From the NCBI GenBank assembly GCA_030535235.1, contig JAUNCL010000003.1, positions 46,721 through 110,720 of the forward strand: a stretch of 64,000 bases of DNA, given 5' to 3'. This DNA comes from Bacillota bacterium (GTDB taxonomy: Bacteria; Bacillota; Clostridia; Oscillospirales; Oscillospiraceae). The translations under genes and the position numbers were made by a program. Below, piece by piece: positions 43,701-51,484 of this stretch (its first letter is position 1; every line of letters starts with the position of its first letter). Below the pieces are notes generated by a model, which was not told the origin of the DNA, did not search any database, and saw nothing but the letters and a program-made list of their open reading frames with translations.

Positions 43701-44922
43701 GCCGCTGGGGGTCCACGAAGGTCTGGAACTTCTCCTTGACCTCCCCCTTTTCCAGAACCACCGCGCCGATCTCCGTAATCACGTCGGTTCTTTTGTCCAG
43801 GCCGGTGGTTTCCAGGTCGAAGCAGACCAGGGGGCCGTCCAGATCCTGGTCCAGGTCTCCCCGGACGGTGAGCTTCTCGTCCACGTCGTTGATGTAGTAG
43901 GCCTCGGTGCCCAGCAGGGCCTTGATCTTCCCCTTGGCGGCGTTCCAGGCGTCGGGGAAGGACTGGGCCACACCGTGGTCGGTGATGGCGATGGCGGGGT
44001 GGCCCCAGGAGATGGCCCGCTTGACCACGTCCTTGGTCTCGGTGAGGGCATCCATCAGGGACATGCGGGTGTGGAGGTGGAGCTCCACCCGCTTTTCCGG
44101 GGCGTTGTCCTGCTTGACCACCTTCTCCGCCGTCTCGATGATCATGGGCTCCAGGACCATGTCATTGTCGAAGCGGTTCAGATTCAGACGGCCGGAAATT
44201 TTCAAGTGCTGGCCGGTCTTGACCCCGTTGACGATGGGCAGGCCCTCGTCCCCGGGCATAAAGCCGCTGACCCGGATGGAGGAGGTGTAGTCGGTGATAT
44301 CAAAGCTGATGACCCAGGCGTTGCGCTTTTTCAGCTCCCGGTGCTCCACGGCGAAGACATCGCCCTCCACCACCACGATACCCATGTCCAGCTCCAGGGT
44401 GTTCATGGGGACGGGCTTTTTCTTGATCTGTCGGCTGCCGAAAATGCGCTTGGCTGAGAAGACCTTTTCCGCCTCGTGGGCGGCCAGGGCCTCCTTCATG
44501 GCCTTCTGTCGGAGAGCCTCGGTCTGCTGGAAGATGCGCTCCTGCTCGCTGAGCTGAGGCTCGGCAGGCGGTTCCTCCGGCGGCGGCACGTCGTCGAAAA
44601 CAAAGGGCGCTTCCTCCTCAAACACGAAAGGGGGCTCCTCCTCCGGCTCGGCCATCTCCTGGGCGCAGCAGACGGCGGGCTCCGGGGCCAGGGGAATCAG
44701 CACCGCCCGGTTCAGCTGATAGAGCTGGGCCAGGTCGGCCTCCACCCGCCGCAAAAGGGCCGGGTCGGGGGGCGTGGGGCAGAACACTTGGGCCTCGATG
44801 GTCCGGGCCGCGCTGTCCATCACCGCCCCGGTGACCAGCCAGGACTCCAGCACCGCGTACAGGGCCGGGTCAGGCTGGTAGGGGGAAAAGAGTTCAAAAA
44901 AAGGCAGGTTTTTCTCTGGCAT
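40747..44922 (-). CDS. polC: DNA polymerase III subunit alpha, PolC type
   Basis: A 1391-residue replicative polymerase of low-GC Gram-positive type. In order: N-terminal domain with an acidic Pro/Glu-rich linker (about 90-125), OB fold (about 190-270), PHP domain (VELHLHTRMSLMDAL, about 280) interrupted by the DEDD proofreading exonuclease (VCFDLETTGLD, about 365-540), and the polymerase palm and fingers (PDIDLNFSGEYQ; HPGGMVVIP; GYLFPKAHAVAY). The ATG at 44922 has AAAGGAA upstream; the slightly longer frame begins at a TTG without one. Last gene of the pyrH-to-polC run, with a 162-base repeat between it and ispG. Confidence 0.97.
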   Translation of the reverse strand: MPEKNLPFFELFSPYQPDPALYAVLESWLVTGAVMDSAARTIEAQVFCPTPPDPALLRRVEADLAQLYQLNRAVLIPLAPEPAVCCAQEMAEPEEEPPFVFEEEAPFVFDDVPPPEEPPAEPQLSEQERIFQQTEALRQKAMKEALAAHEAEKVFSAKRIFGSRQIKKKPVPMNTLELDMGIVVVEGDVFAVEHRELKKRNAWVISFDITDYTSSIRVSGFMPGDEGLPIVNGVKTGQHLKISGRLNLNRFDNDMVLEPMIIETAEKVVKQDNAPEKRVELHLHTRMSLMDALTETKDVVKRAISWGHPAIAITDHGVAQSFPDAWNAAKGKIKALLGTEAYYINDVDEKLTVRGDLDQDLDGPLVCFDLETTGLDKRTDVITEIGAVVLEKGEVKEKFQTFVDPQRPLAPNIVQITGITDDMLVGAPSQEEAIRAFLDFVDGRPLAAHNAEFDIGFVREGCKRYGIPFTPTYLDTLPLAQNLLPDLGKYKLDIVCRHLNLPDFNHHRASDDAAMVGYMLVPFIQMLRDRGADRLQQVNGNLAKTSSLGKAKRMPKHLIVLARNQTGLRNLYKLISLGHLQYFKRFPIMPKSEINANREGLILGSACEAGELYHAIVRGKDWEELCRIASWYDYLEIQPLSNNAFMLRPDKNGRTIARDWEQIREWNRTVVRLGEELGKPVCATGDVHFLDPEDEAYRHVLLDTKGFDDADAPNPLYFRTTEEMLEEFAYLGEEKAYEVVVTNTRLVASWCDEVKPLPDGLFAPKLENSDKELYDLVWGKAHELYGEDPPQIVKDRIQLELPGIIERKYDVIYMSAQKLVQNSLEHGYLVGSRGSVGSSIVAFLSGITEVNSLPPHYRCPNCKHSDFESGAGFGCGADMPDKDCPICGTRYVKDGFDIPFETFLGYGGKKVPDIDLNFSGEYQANAHRYTFELFGESHVFRAGTIGTVAEKTAYGYVKKYLAARGLQVTKAEENRLALGCTGVRRTTGQHPGGMVVIPQDKEIYDFCPVQHPADDTGTDIITTHFDYHKMEDNLLKLDMLGHDDPTMIRMMQDLTGVDPQTIPLDDPDTMKIFTNSAPLGYEDDPILGPTGAVAVPEFNTKFTRQMLMDTQPEKFNTLVRLSGFSHGTDVWLGNARDLILSGTADVDSTVGCRDDIMLYLMEMGVEPKMAFDIMEAVRKGKVKKNGFNEGWEEAMRANNVPDWYIESLAKIGYLFPKAHAVAYVMMAFRIAWYKVHRPLAFYSAYFSIRAKALDATCMCRGMEVCQQKMKEIAAKEKEAAAVEEDMMVTLEVCYEFYLRGFTFENIDLYRSDATKFIMNEEKNALLPPFTAIPGLGETAAISIVENREGRHFISQEELLAACPKVSKTHVDQLRAAGALGSMPETSQISLF

Positions 44923-44970
44923 GGGTGGGTTCCTTTCCAAAAAGTCAATTGCAGAAGGTTTTTCAGAACC

Positions 44971-45132
44971 CCTTGCCTCCCCCTCTGGGGGAGGTGGATT
45001 CGGGCCGCAGGCACGAAGACGGAGAGGGCTGATCGGTCAAGGGCATCGACCACGAAACGTGGTCCTGCCTCGCAGTGATTTGCCCTCTCAGTCAGCCTTC
45101 GGCTGCCAGCTCCCCCAGAGGGGGAGCCAAGG
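44971..45132. repeat. 162-base inverted-repeat element between ispG and polC
   Basis: Terminal arms CCTTGCCTCCCCCTCTGGGG and, inverted, CCTTGGCTCCCCCTCTGGGG agree at 25 of 27 positions, and each arm is itself a hairpin. The interior has GACCACGTTTCGTGGTC (45050-45066) as a further hairpin. No reading frame. This is the layout of a MITE-like element; similar sequences occur widely in gut Clostridia, as I recall. Confidence 0.8.
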
Positions 45133-45147
45133 CGCAGCGGGAACCCC

Positions 45148-46188
45148 TTACGGTATCTCGTCGATGAGCTGCATGAGCTCGTCCAGCAGGTCCTCCTGGG
45201 GGACCTTTTTCAGAACCTGACCGTGACGGAAGAGCATGCCGAAGCCGTTGCCCCCGGCAATGCCTACGTCGGCAGCGGAGGCCTCGCCGGGGCCGTTGAC
45301 CACGCAGCCCATGACCGCCACGGTGATGGGCTTCTTTACGTCCTTCAGCCGCTCCTCCACCGCCTTGGCCAGGGGGATCAGGTCGATTTTTGTCCGGCCG
45401 CAGGTGGGGCAGGCAATGAGGTCGGGGCCATCTTTTCGGAGGCCCACCGCCTTGAGGATGTCCTTGGCGGCATAGATCTCCTCCACCGGGTCGGCGGTGA
45501 GGGTCACCCGCAGGGTGTCGCCAATGCCCAGGCCCAGCAGGCCGCCGATGCCTACGGCGGATTTCAGGGTTCCCATCCGGGTGGTGCCCGCCTCGGTGAC
45601 CCCCAGGTGGAGGGGGTAGTCCGACTGCTGGCTCATGAGCTGATAGGCCTGCATGGTAACAGGCACGTGGGAGGATTTCAGGGAAACGCAGATATCGTCG
45701 AAATCATAGCGGTTCAGCAGGGCGATGTGGCCGAAGGCCGAGTCCACCATGGCCTGGGGAGTGACCCCGCCGTACTTGGCCAGCAGGGGTTTTTCCAGAG
45801 AGCCGCCGTTGACCCCGATGCGGATGGGGATGTTCTTCCGGGCGCAGGCGTTGGCCACAGCCCGGACCCGCTCCGGCTCCCCGATGTTGCCGGGATTGAT
45901 GCGGACCTTGTCCGCCCCGGCCTCGATGCACTCCAGGGCCAGCTTGTAGTTGAAATGGATGTCCACCACCAGGGGCAGGTCGATCTGCTCCTTAATGGCC
46001 CCCACGGCCTTGGCCGCCGCCATGTTGGGGACGGCCACCCGGACGATCTGGCACCCGGCCGCCGCCAGCCGGCGGATCTGGGCCACGGTGGCCTCCACGT
46101 CCTCGGTGGGGGTGTTGGTCATGGACTGGATGGAAACAGGCGCGCCCCCGCCAATGGGGAGGCCGCCCACGAAAATTTTCTTTGTCAT
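45148..46188 (-). CDS. ispG: 4-hydroxy-3-methylbut-2-enyl diphosphate synthase (flavodoxin)
   Basis: A 346-residue [4Fe-4S] enzyme of the MEP isoprenoid pathway. The TIM-barrel N-domain has VSIQSMTNTPTEDVEAT and GANKVRINPGNIG-type (here ADKVRINPGNIGE). The cluster cysteines are in ACPTCGRTKID and MGCVVNGPGEA. It follows rseP by 3 bases and dxr of the same pathway is two genes upstream. Confidence 0.96.
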   Translation of the reverse strand: MTKKIFVGGLPIGGGAPVSIQSMTNTPTEDVEATVAQIRRLAAAGCQIVRVAVPNMAAAKAVGAIKEQIDLPLVVDIHFNYKLALECIEAGADKVRINPGNIGEPERVRAVANACARKNIPIRIGVNGGSLEKPLLAKYGGVTPQAMVDSAFGHIALLNRYDFDDICVSLKSSHVPVTMQAYQLMSQQSDYPLHLGVTEAGTTRMGTLKSAVGIGGLLGLGIGDTLRVTLTADPVEEIYAAKDILKAVGLRKDGPDLIACPTCGRTKIDLIPLAKAVEERLKDVKKPITVAVMGCVVNGPGEASAADVGIAGGNGFGMLFRHGQVLKKVPQEDLLDELMQLIDEIP

Positions 46189-46191
46189 AGG

Positions 46192-47259
46192 TCAGTTCAC
46201 CAGCTTTAACACGTCGCTGAAGGTCACAAGGATCATCAGCAGGATGAGCAGCAGGAAGCCCACACCGTTCAGCCAGGCTTCGTACTTGGGATCAATGGTC
46301 CGGCGGGTCATCAGATACCAGCCCTCAGTGACCAGCAGCAGGAAGACCCGGCCCCCGTCCAGGGCGGGGATGGGCAGCATGTTCATAACGGCCAGGTTCA
46401 CGGCGATGAGAGCGATGAGATAGCCGACATTCCGCAGGCCTCCGGCCACGGAGCTACTCTGGCTCCCCGCCTCCCCCAGATAGGTGACGATGCCCACAGG
46501 GCCGGACATCTCCTGCAGGCCCACCTGGCCGGTAACCAGCATCCCCAGGCTCTGCCAGACCGTCCGGGCGAAGTAGAGGCAGGTGTTCCAGCTCTGGGCC
46601 AGGACCCCCAGGGGGGTGGCCTGCTCCACCTGGAAGTTGATGCCGTATCTCGTTACGGTCTTTCCGTTCTCCTCATAGGTCTGGGGCTCTATCGTCAGGT
46701 CGTAGAGGGCCACCCGCTCCCCCTGGCGCTCCACCACCAGGTCCTTGGGCTCTCCCCGGGCGGCAGACAGCCAGGCGGACACATCGGCGCAGGTCCGGAC
46801 TCTGCCGCCGTTGATTTCCAAGATGCGGTCTCCAGGCAGCAGCCCCTCCTCCCCGGCAAAGGAGACTCCCTCCCGGAAGTCCTTCACCACCGGCACCCCA
46901 TAGCTGCCGGCGGAGGTGAGGAGCAGGGCCACCAGGAGGAGGCCCGCCAGGAAGTTGAAGGCCGACCCGGCCACCAGGATGATGATCTTCTTCCAGGGGG
47001 CTTTGGCGGAGAAGGCCCGGGGATTGTCGCTCTTCTCGTCCTCCCCCTCCATGGCGCAGTAGCCGCCGATGGGGAAGGCCCGCAGGGAATACAGGGTCTC
47101 CCCTCTCTGCCGGGTGAAGAGGGCGGGACCCATGCCGATGGCAAACTCGTTGACCTGGACGCCCAGCTTTTTGGCCGCCAGGAAATGACCGCCCTCGTGG
47201 ACCGCAATGAGCAGACCGAACAGGAGGACGCCAAAGATGATATAGAGCAAAAAAGTCAC
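46192..47259 (-). CDS. rseP: site-2 zinc metalloprotease RseP/RasP
   Basis: A 355-residue intramembrane protease that cleaves transmembrane anti-sigma factors and signal peptide remnants. The catalytic HEGGH is in the first helix (about residues 21-25), a PDZ domain (LLPGDRILEINGG) sits between helices, and NMLPIPALDGG supplies the third zinc ligand. Standard position between dxr and ispG in the operon. Confidence 0.95.
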   Translation of the reverse strand: MTFLLYIIFGVLLFGLLIAVHEGGHFLAAKKLGVQVNEFAIGMGPALFTRQRGETLYSLRAFPIGGYCAMEGEDEKSDNPRAFSAKAPWKKIIILVAGSAFNFLAGLLLVALLLTSAGSYGVPVVKDFREGVSFAGEEGLLPGDRILEINGGRVRTCADVSAWLSAARGEPKDLVVERQGERVALYDLTIEPQTYEENGKTVTRYGINFQVEQATPLGVLAQSWNTCLYFARTVWQSLGMLVTGQVGLQEMSGPVGIVTYLGEAGSQSSSVAGGLRNVGYLIALIAVNLAVMNMLPIPALDGGRVFLLLVTEGWYLMTRRTIDPKYEAWLNGVGFLLLILLMILVTFSDVLKLVN

Positions 47260-47278
47260 CTCAACATATGCTGCAAAG

Positions 47279-48439
47279 TCACCGGGCCAGCCTGCCGCAG
47301 CAGGCCTCCGCCGCCGCCCGGGCCAGCTTGTCGGCCCGGCGGATGGTCTCCAGGGTCAGTGTTGCCTCCCGGGAAACGGTGTCCAGGGCCTCCTCCACCA
47401 CCCGGGGGATATCCAGGAAGGCGATCTTCTCCTCCAGGAATCTGGCCACTGCCACCTCGTTGGCCCCGTTCAGAATAGCGGGAGCGGTCCCGCCCTCCTT
47501 GGCCGACCGGATAGCCAGGGCCAGACAGCGGAAGGTCTCCAGGTCCGGCCGGGCGAAGGTCAGACTGCCGCAGGAGAAGAGGTCCAGCTCCCGGGCGGGA
47601 CCGGGCACCCGCTCCGGCCAGGACAGGGCGTACTGGATGGGCAGACGCATGTCGGGGCTGCCCAGTTGGGCCATGACGCTGTTATCACAGTATTCCACCG
47701 CGGAGTGCAGTATGCTCTCCCGGTGGACCAGGACCTGGATTTTTTCCGGCGGCACGTCAAAGAGGGACATGGCCTCCAGGAACTCCAGGCCCTTGTTCAT
47801 GAGGGTGGCCGAGTCGATGGTGACCTTGGCCCCCATGGACCAGTTGGGGTGCTTTAAGGCCCGGGCCGGGGTGACGCGCTCCAGCTCCTTCCGGGTCCAG
47901 CCGAAGAAGGGGCCCCCGGAGGCGGTCAGGAGGATACGCTTGATCTCCTTCTGGCCGCTGCCCTGGAGGCTCTGGAAGATGGCCGAGTGCTCGGAGTCCA
48001 CGGGGATGATCTCCGCCCCCTTCTCCCTGGCCCGCCCCATCACCAGGGGGCCGGCGCAGACCAGGGTCTCCTTGTTGGCCAGGGCAATGCGTTTCCCTTG
48101 GTCGATGGCTGCCAGGGTGGGTTCCAGGCCGGCGATGCCCACCAGGGCCGTGACCACTGTGTCGGCCTCGGGCAGGGAGGCCGCCGCTAAGACGCCCTCC
48201 TCCCCGGCCAGGACCCGGATGTCGGTGTCCGCCAGCCGAGCCTGTAAAGCAGCAGCGGCGGCGGTATCCGCCGCCGCCACGAGAATGGGCTTGAAAATAC
48301 GAGCCTGCTGCTCCAACAGGTCAACGTTTTGATTGGCCGTCAGGGCGGCCACCCGGACTCCACAGGTCTCGGCCACATCCAGGGTCTGGGTGCCGATGGA
48401 GCCGGTGGAGCCAAGGATAGAAATGCTGCGTTGGATCAT
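47279..48439 (-). CDS. dxr: 1-deoxy-D-xylulose-5-phosphate reductoisomerase
   Basis: A 386-residue NADPH enzyme, second step of the MEP pathway. The N-terminal LGSTGSIGTQTLDV is the dinucleotide loop; IIPVDSEHSAIFQ, SGGPFFG and the SMGAKVTIDSATLMNKGLE active-site stretch are all present. It lies between cdsA and rseP with short gaps. Confidence 0.97.
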   Translation of the reverse strand: MIQRSISILGSTGSIGTQTLDVAETCGVRVAALTANQNVDLLEQQARIFKPILVAAADTAAAAALQARLADTDIRVLAGEEGVLAAASLPEADTVVTALVGIAGLEPTLAAIDQGKRIALANKETLVCAGPLVMGRAREKGAEIIPVDSEHSAIFQSLQGSGQKEIKRILLTASGGPFFGWTRKELERVTPARALKHPNWSMGAKVTIDSATLMNKGLEFLEAMSLFDVPPEKIQVLVHRESILHSAVEYCDNSVMAQLGSPDMRLPIQYALSWPERVPGPARELDLFSCGSLTFARPDLETFRCLALAIRSAKEGGTAPAILNGANEVAVARFLEEKIAFLDIPRVVEEALDTVSREATLTLETIRRADKLARAAAEACCGRLAR

Positions 48440-48452
48440 GATGCTATGCCTC

Positions 48453-49268
48453 TTACTTGAATGCGGGGATCCAGGTCATCAGGAGCTCGATGAGGGGTGC
48501 GCAGAAGATCACGCTGTCGAACCGGTCCAGCACGCCGCCGTGACCGGGCAGCAGGTGACCAAAGTCCTTGACGCCCCGGGTCCGCTTGATATAGGAGAAG
48601 AACAGGTCCCCCACCTGGGAGATCACCCCGCCCAGGATGCCGTAGACAGCCAGGAAGTAGTAGTTGACCTCCACGCCGGTGATCTTACCAAAGACCAGCC
48701 CGTAGACGATGCAGAGCACCACACCGCCCACCAGACCGCCGATGGAGCCCTCCACCGTCTTCTTGGGGGAGAGGTTGGGGGCCAGCTTGTGCTTGCCCAG
48801 GTACTTGCCGGTGATCATAGCTGCCGCGTCCACCAGGAAGGGCAGGGCGATGGGCAGCAGGACACAGGCGGTGCGAAGCTCATCCTCCAGCATCCCCAGC
48901 CGGACCACCGAGGACAGGCAGTAGGCGATGACCAGGGCGAAGAAGAGTCCGCCCCCCACCCGCTCGATCTTTACCCGGCGGCCGCTGGCAGCGCCCTCGG
49001 CGAAGACCAGGATCAGGTAGATCAGCAGGGCGGTCAGGGCTGCGGCGCGGCTCTCACCGGCATAGACCCAGAAGGGGATGCCGATGGCCAGAACAGCGGT
49101 GTACAGGGCGATGCGGGGGTGGTTCATGCCGATGGCGTGGAGGGCCTCATAGGTCCCCACCGCCGACAGAATGGCGATCATGGTGGGGGTAAAGGGCTTG
49201 GGCAGCACGAAGAGCACCACCAGGATCAGCGGGATGCCCACGCACGCCACAAGGATGCGATTTTTCAT
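48453..49268 (-). CDS. cdsA: phosphatidate cytidylyltransferase
   Basis: A 271-residue membrane enzyme making CDP-diacylglycerol. About eight transmembrane helices and the C-terminal family signature [20 protein letters not shown] with [13 protein letters not shown]. Operon position between uppS and dxr is conserved in Firmicutes. Confidence 0.96.
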   Translation of the reverse strand: MKNRILVACVGIPLILVVLFVLPKPFTPTMIAILSAVGTYEALHAIGMNHPRIALYTAVLAIGIPFWVYAGESRAAALTALLIYLILVFAEGAASGRRVKIERVGGGLFFALVIAYCLSSVVRLGMLEDELRTACVLLPIALPFLVDAAAMITGKYLGKHKLAPNLSPKKTVEGSIGGLVGGVVLCIVYGLVFGKITGVEVNYYFLAVYGILGGVISQVGDLFFSYIKRTRGVKDFGHLLPGHGGVLDRFDSVIFCAPLIELLMTWIPAFK

Positions 49269-49313
49269 CAGAACGACTTCCTTTCTCTCGTTGCAAAAGG
49301 CGGCGGGACCGCC

Positions 49314-50066
49314 TCAGATCCCGCCGAAGCGGCGGCTGCGATGCTGGAACTCCGCAATGGCCCGGTCAAGGACCTTGCCGTCAAAGTCCGGCCAGAGCAC
49401 ATCGGTGAAGTAGAACTCCGCATAGGCCGACTGCCAGGGCAGGAAGTTGGACAGGCGAAGCTCACCGCTGGGGCGGATGATCAGGTCGGGGTCGGGAACC
49501 CCCCGGCTGTCCAGATAGCGGGAGAAGGCAGCCTCGTCCAGGTCCTCTGCCCGGACTCGGCCCTCGGCCACATCTTTGGCCCAGGCCCTGGCCGCCCGGA
49601 CGATCTCGTCCCGGCCGCCGTAGTTCAGACAGACGTTGATCTGGTACTTGGCGTCCACCTGCTGGCCCACGGAAACGGTCTCCAGGCAGAGCTCCCGCAG
49701 CTCCTCCGGCAGGGCGGTGATGTCCCCCAGGAAGCGGATGCGGAAGCCGTCCCGCTGCATCTTTTCCAGGGCCTCCAGCAGGTATTTCCGCAGAAGGTCC
49801 ATGATGGCCGAGACCTCCTCGGCGGGGCGCTTCCAGTTCTCCGTGGAGAAGGCATAGACCGTCAGATAGGGGATGCCCAGGTCCCGGCAGTGGTAGGCGA
49901 TGGTGCGGAAGGTCTCCGCGCCGGCGGCGTGGCCGGCGGTGCGGGGCAGGCCACGCTTTTTGGCCCAGCGGCCGTTGCCGTCCATAATAATGCCGATATG
50001 CTGGGGCAGGCGGGAGAGGTCCAGCTGGGCCTCCCCCGCCTGTTTTTTCGATTTGAACAGTGCCAT
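49314..50066 (-). CDS. uppS: isoprenyl transferase (undecaprenyl diphosphate synthase)
   Basis: A 250-residue cis-prenyltransferase making the C55 carrier lipid for cell wall synthesis. Signature IIMDGNGRWAKKRGLPRTAGH holds the catalytic Asp, followed by LTVYAFSTENWKRP, NVCLNYGGRDEIV and the C-terminal DLIIRPSGELRLSNFLPWQ. It follows frr by 10 bases. Confidence 0.97.
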   Translation of the reverse strand: MALFKSKKQAGEAQLDLSRLPQHIGIIMDGNGRWAKKRGLPRTAGHAAGAETFRTIAYHCRDLGIPYLTVYAFSTENWKRPAEEVSAIMDLLRKYLLEALEKMQRDGFRIRFLGDITALPEELRELCLETVSVGQQVDAKYQINVCLNYGGRDEIVRAARAWAKDVAEGRVRAEDLDEAAFSRYLDSRGVPDPDLIIRPSGELRLSNFLPWQSAYAEFYFTDVLWPDFDGKVLDRAIAEFQHRSRRFGGI

Positions 50067-50076
50067 ACTTTTGGAA

Positions 50077-50631
50077 TTACACCGCCATCAGTTCGGCTTC
50101 CTTCTTGGCGGTCAGGTCGTCGATCTCCTTAATGCGCTTGTCGGTGACCTTCTGCAGGTCCTTTTCGTACTCCTTCAGGTCGTCCTCGGTGATCTCGGAC
50201 TTCTTCTCCATGGCCTTCAGCTTATCCATGGCGTCCCGGCGGATGTTGCGGATGGCCACCTTGCCGTTTTCGCCGTACTTCTTCACCTGCTTGGTCAGCT
50301 CCTTACGGCGCTCCTCGGTGAGCTGAGGGAAGGTCAGGCGGATGACCTTGCCGTCGTTCTGGGGGTTGATGCCCAGCTCGGAGATCAGGATGGCCTTCTC
50401 GATGGCCTTCAGCAGGGTGCCGTCCCAGGGCTGGATGACCAGGGTGCGGGGGTCGGGGGTGGAGATGCTGGCCACCTGGTGGATGGGGGTCTCGGTACCG
50501 TAGTACTCCACGGCGATGCGGTCCAGAACGCCTGCGTTGGCCCGGCCTGCCCGGACGCTGGCGAAATCGCTCACCACCACGTCAACGGTCTTCTGCATCT
50601 TTGCGTCATAATCCTGGATAATATCAGACAT
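50077..50631 (-). CDS. frr: ribosome recycling factor
   Basis: A 184-residue factor that splits post-termination ribosomes with EF-G. Signatures SVRAGRANAGVLDRI, VEYYGTETPI and IRLTFPQLTEERRKEL are typical. It starts inside the last codons of pyrH (8-base overlap) behind GAGGAGG. Confidence 0.97.
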   Translation of the reverse strand: MSDIIQDYDAKMQKTVDVVVSDFASVRAGRANAGVLDRIAVEYYGTETPIHQVASISTPDPRTLVIQPWDGTLLKAIEKAILISELGINPQNDGKVIRLTFPQLTEERRKELTKQVKKYGENGKVAIRNIRRDAMDKLKAMEKKSEITEDDLKEYEKDLQKVTDKRIKEIDDLTAKKEAELMAV

Positions 50632-51355
50632 GCTTCATTTCCTCCTCAACAATAGTTCCAATGCTCTCTCCGCGGACTGCCCGGAGGATGTTTTCCGGGT
50701 CTGCCAGGGCGAAGATCATAACGGGGATGTGATTTTCCATGGCCAGGGCGGTGGCGGGCAGGTCCATGACCTGCAGGCCGTCGGCCAGGACCTGGGCGTA
50801 GCTGATGCGGTCATACCGCACCGCGTCGGGGTCTTTTCTGGGGTCGGCACTGTAGACGCCGTCGATGTTCTTGGCCAGCAGGATCATATCTGCGTCGATC
50901 TCCGCCGCCCGCAGAACGGCGGCGGTGTCGGTGGAGAAGTAGGGGTTGCCGGTGCCCCCGGCGAAGATGACCACCTTTCCCTCCTTCAGATACCGGTCCG
51001 CATCGGCGTAAGTATACCGCTGGGCCACCGGGCCCATCTCGAAGGATGTGAGGACCCGGGCCTCCTGGCCCTTCTGCTCCAGCACATCCTGGACGGCCAG
51101 GCTGTTGATCACCGTGGCCAGCATGCCCATCTGGTCGGCCCGGCTGCGCTCCATTTTGTCGCCGCCGTCCTTCAGGCCCCGCCAGATGTTGCCGCCGCCG
51201 ACCACCAGGCCGACCTCCACGCCCTGCCGGGCGCAGGCCATGATGGCGTCGCAGACCTGGTGGATGAAGCCGAAGTCATGGCCCCGCCCCGGCGCACCGG
51301 CCAGAGCCTCGCCGCTGATCTTCAGCAGAACTCGCTTGTACTTTTGTTTGTCCAT
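50624..51355 (-). CDS. pyrH: UMP kinase
   Basis: A 243-residue bacterial-type UMP kinase of the amino acid kinase fold, hexameric and GTP/UTP regulated in relatives. KRVLLKISGEALAG, VGLVVGGGNIWRG and KNIDGVYSADPRKDP are signatures. The ATG at 51355 has GGGAGGG upstream; the extra upstream frame is leader. First gene here of the operon; tsf, its usual upstream partner, is absent, and sbcC lies upstream instead. Confidence 0.96.
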   Translation of the reverse strand: MDKQKYKRVLLKISGEALAGAPGRGHDFGFIHQVCDAIMACARQGVEVGLVVGGGNIWRGLKDGGDKMERSRADQMGMLATVINSLAVQDVLEQKGQEARVLTSFEMGPVAQRYTYADADRYLKEGKVVIFAGGTGNPYFSTDTAAVLRAAEIDADMILLAKNIDGVYSADPRKDPDAVRYDRISYAQVLADGLQVMDLPATALAMENHIPVMIFALADPENILRAVRGESIGTIVEEEMKHV

Positions 51356-51484
51356 TCCTTTCCCTCCCGGCGCCGTAGCGCAGAAATTCAAGTTTGTTCT
51401 ATTTTAATATAATTCTCTCAGTTTGCATAGAGGGTTTTCAAAGTTTTTCAAAAAAGACGGCAAACCGGGCAAGGGGTACTCCTG

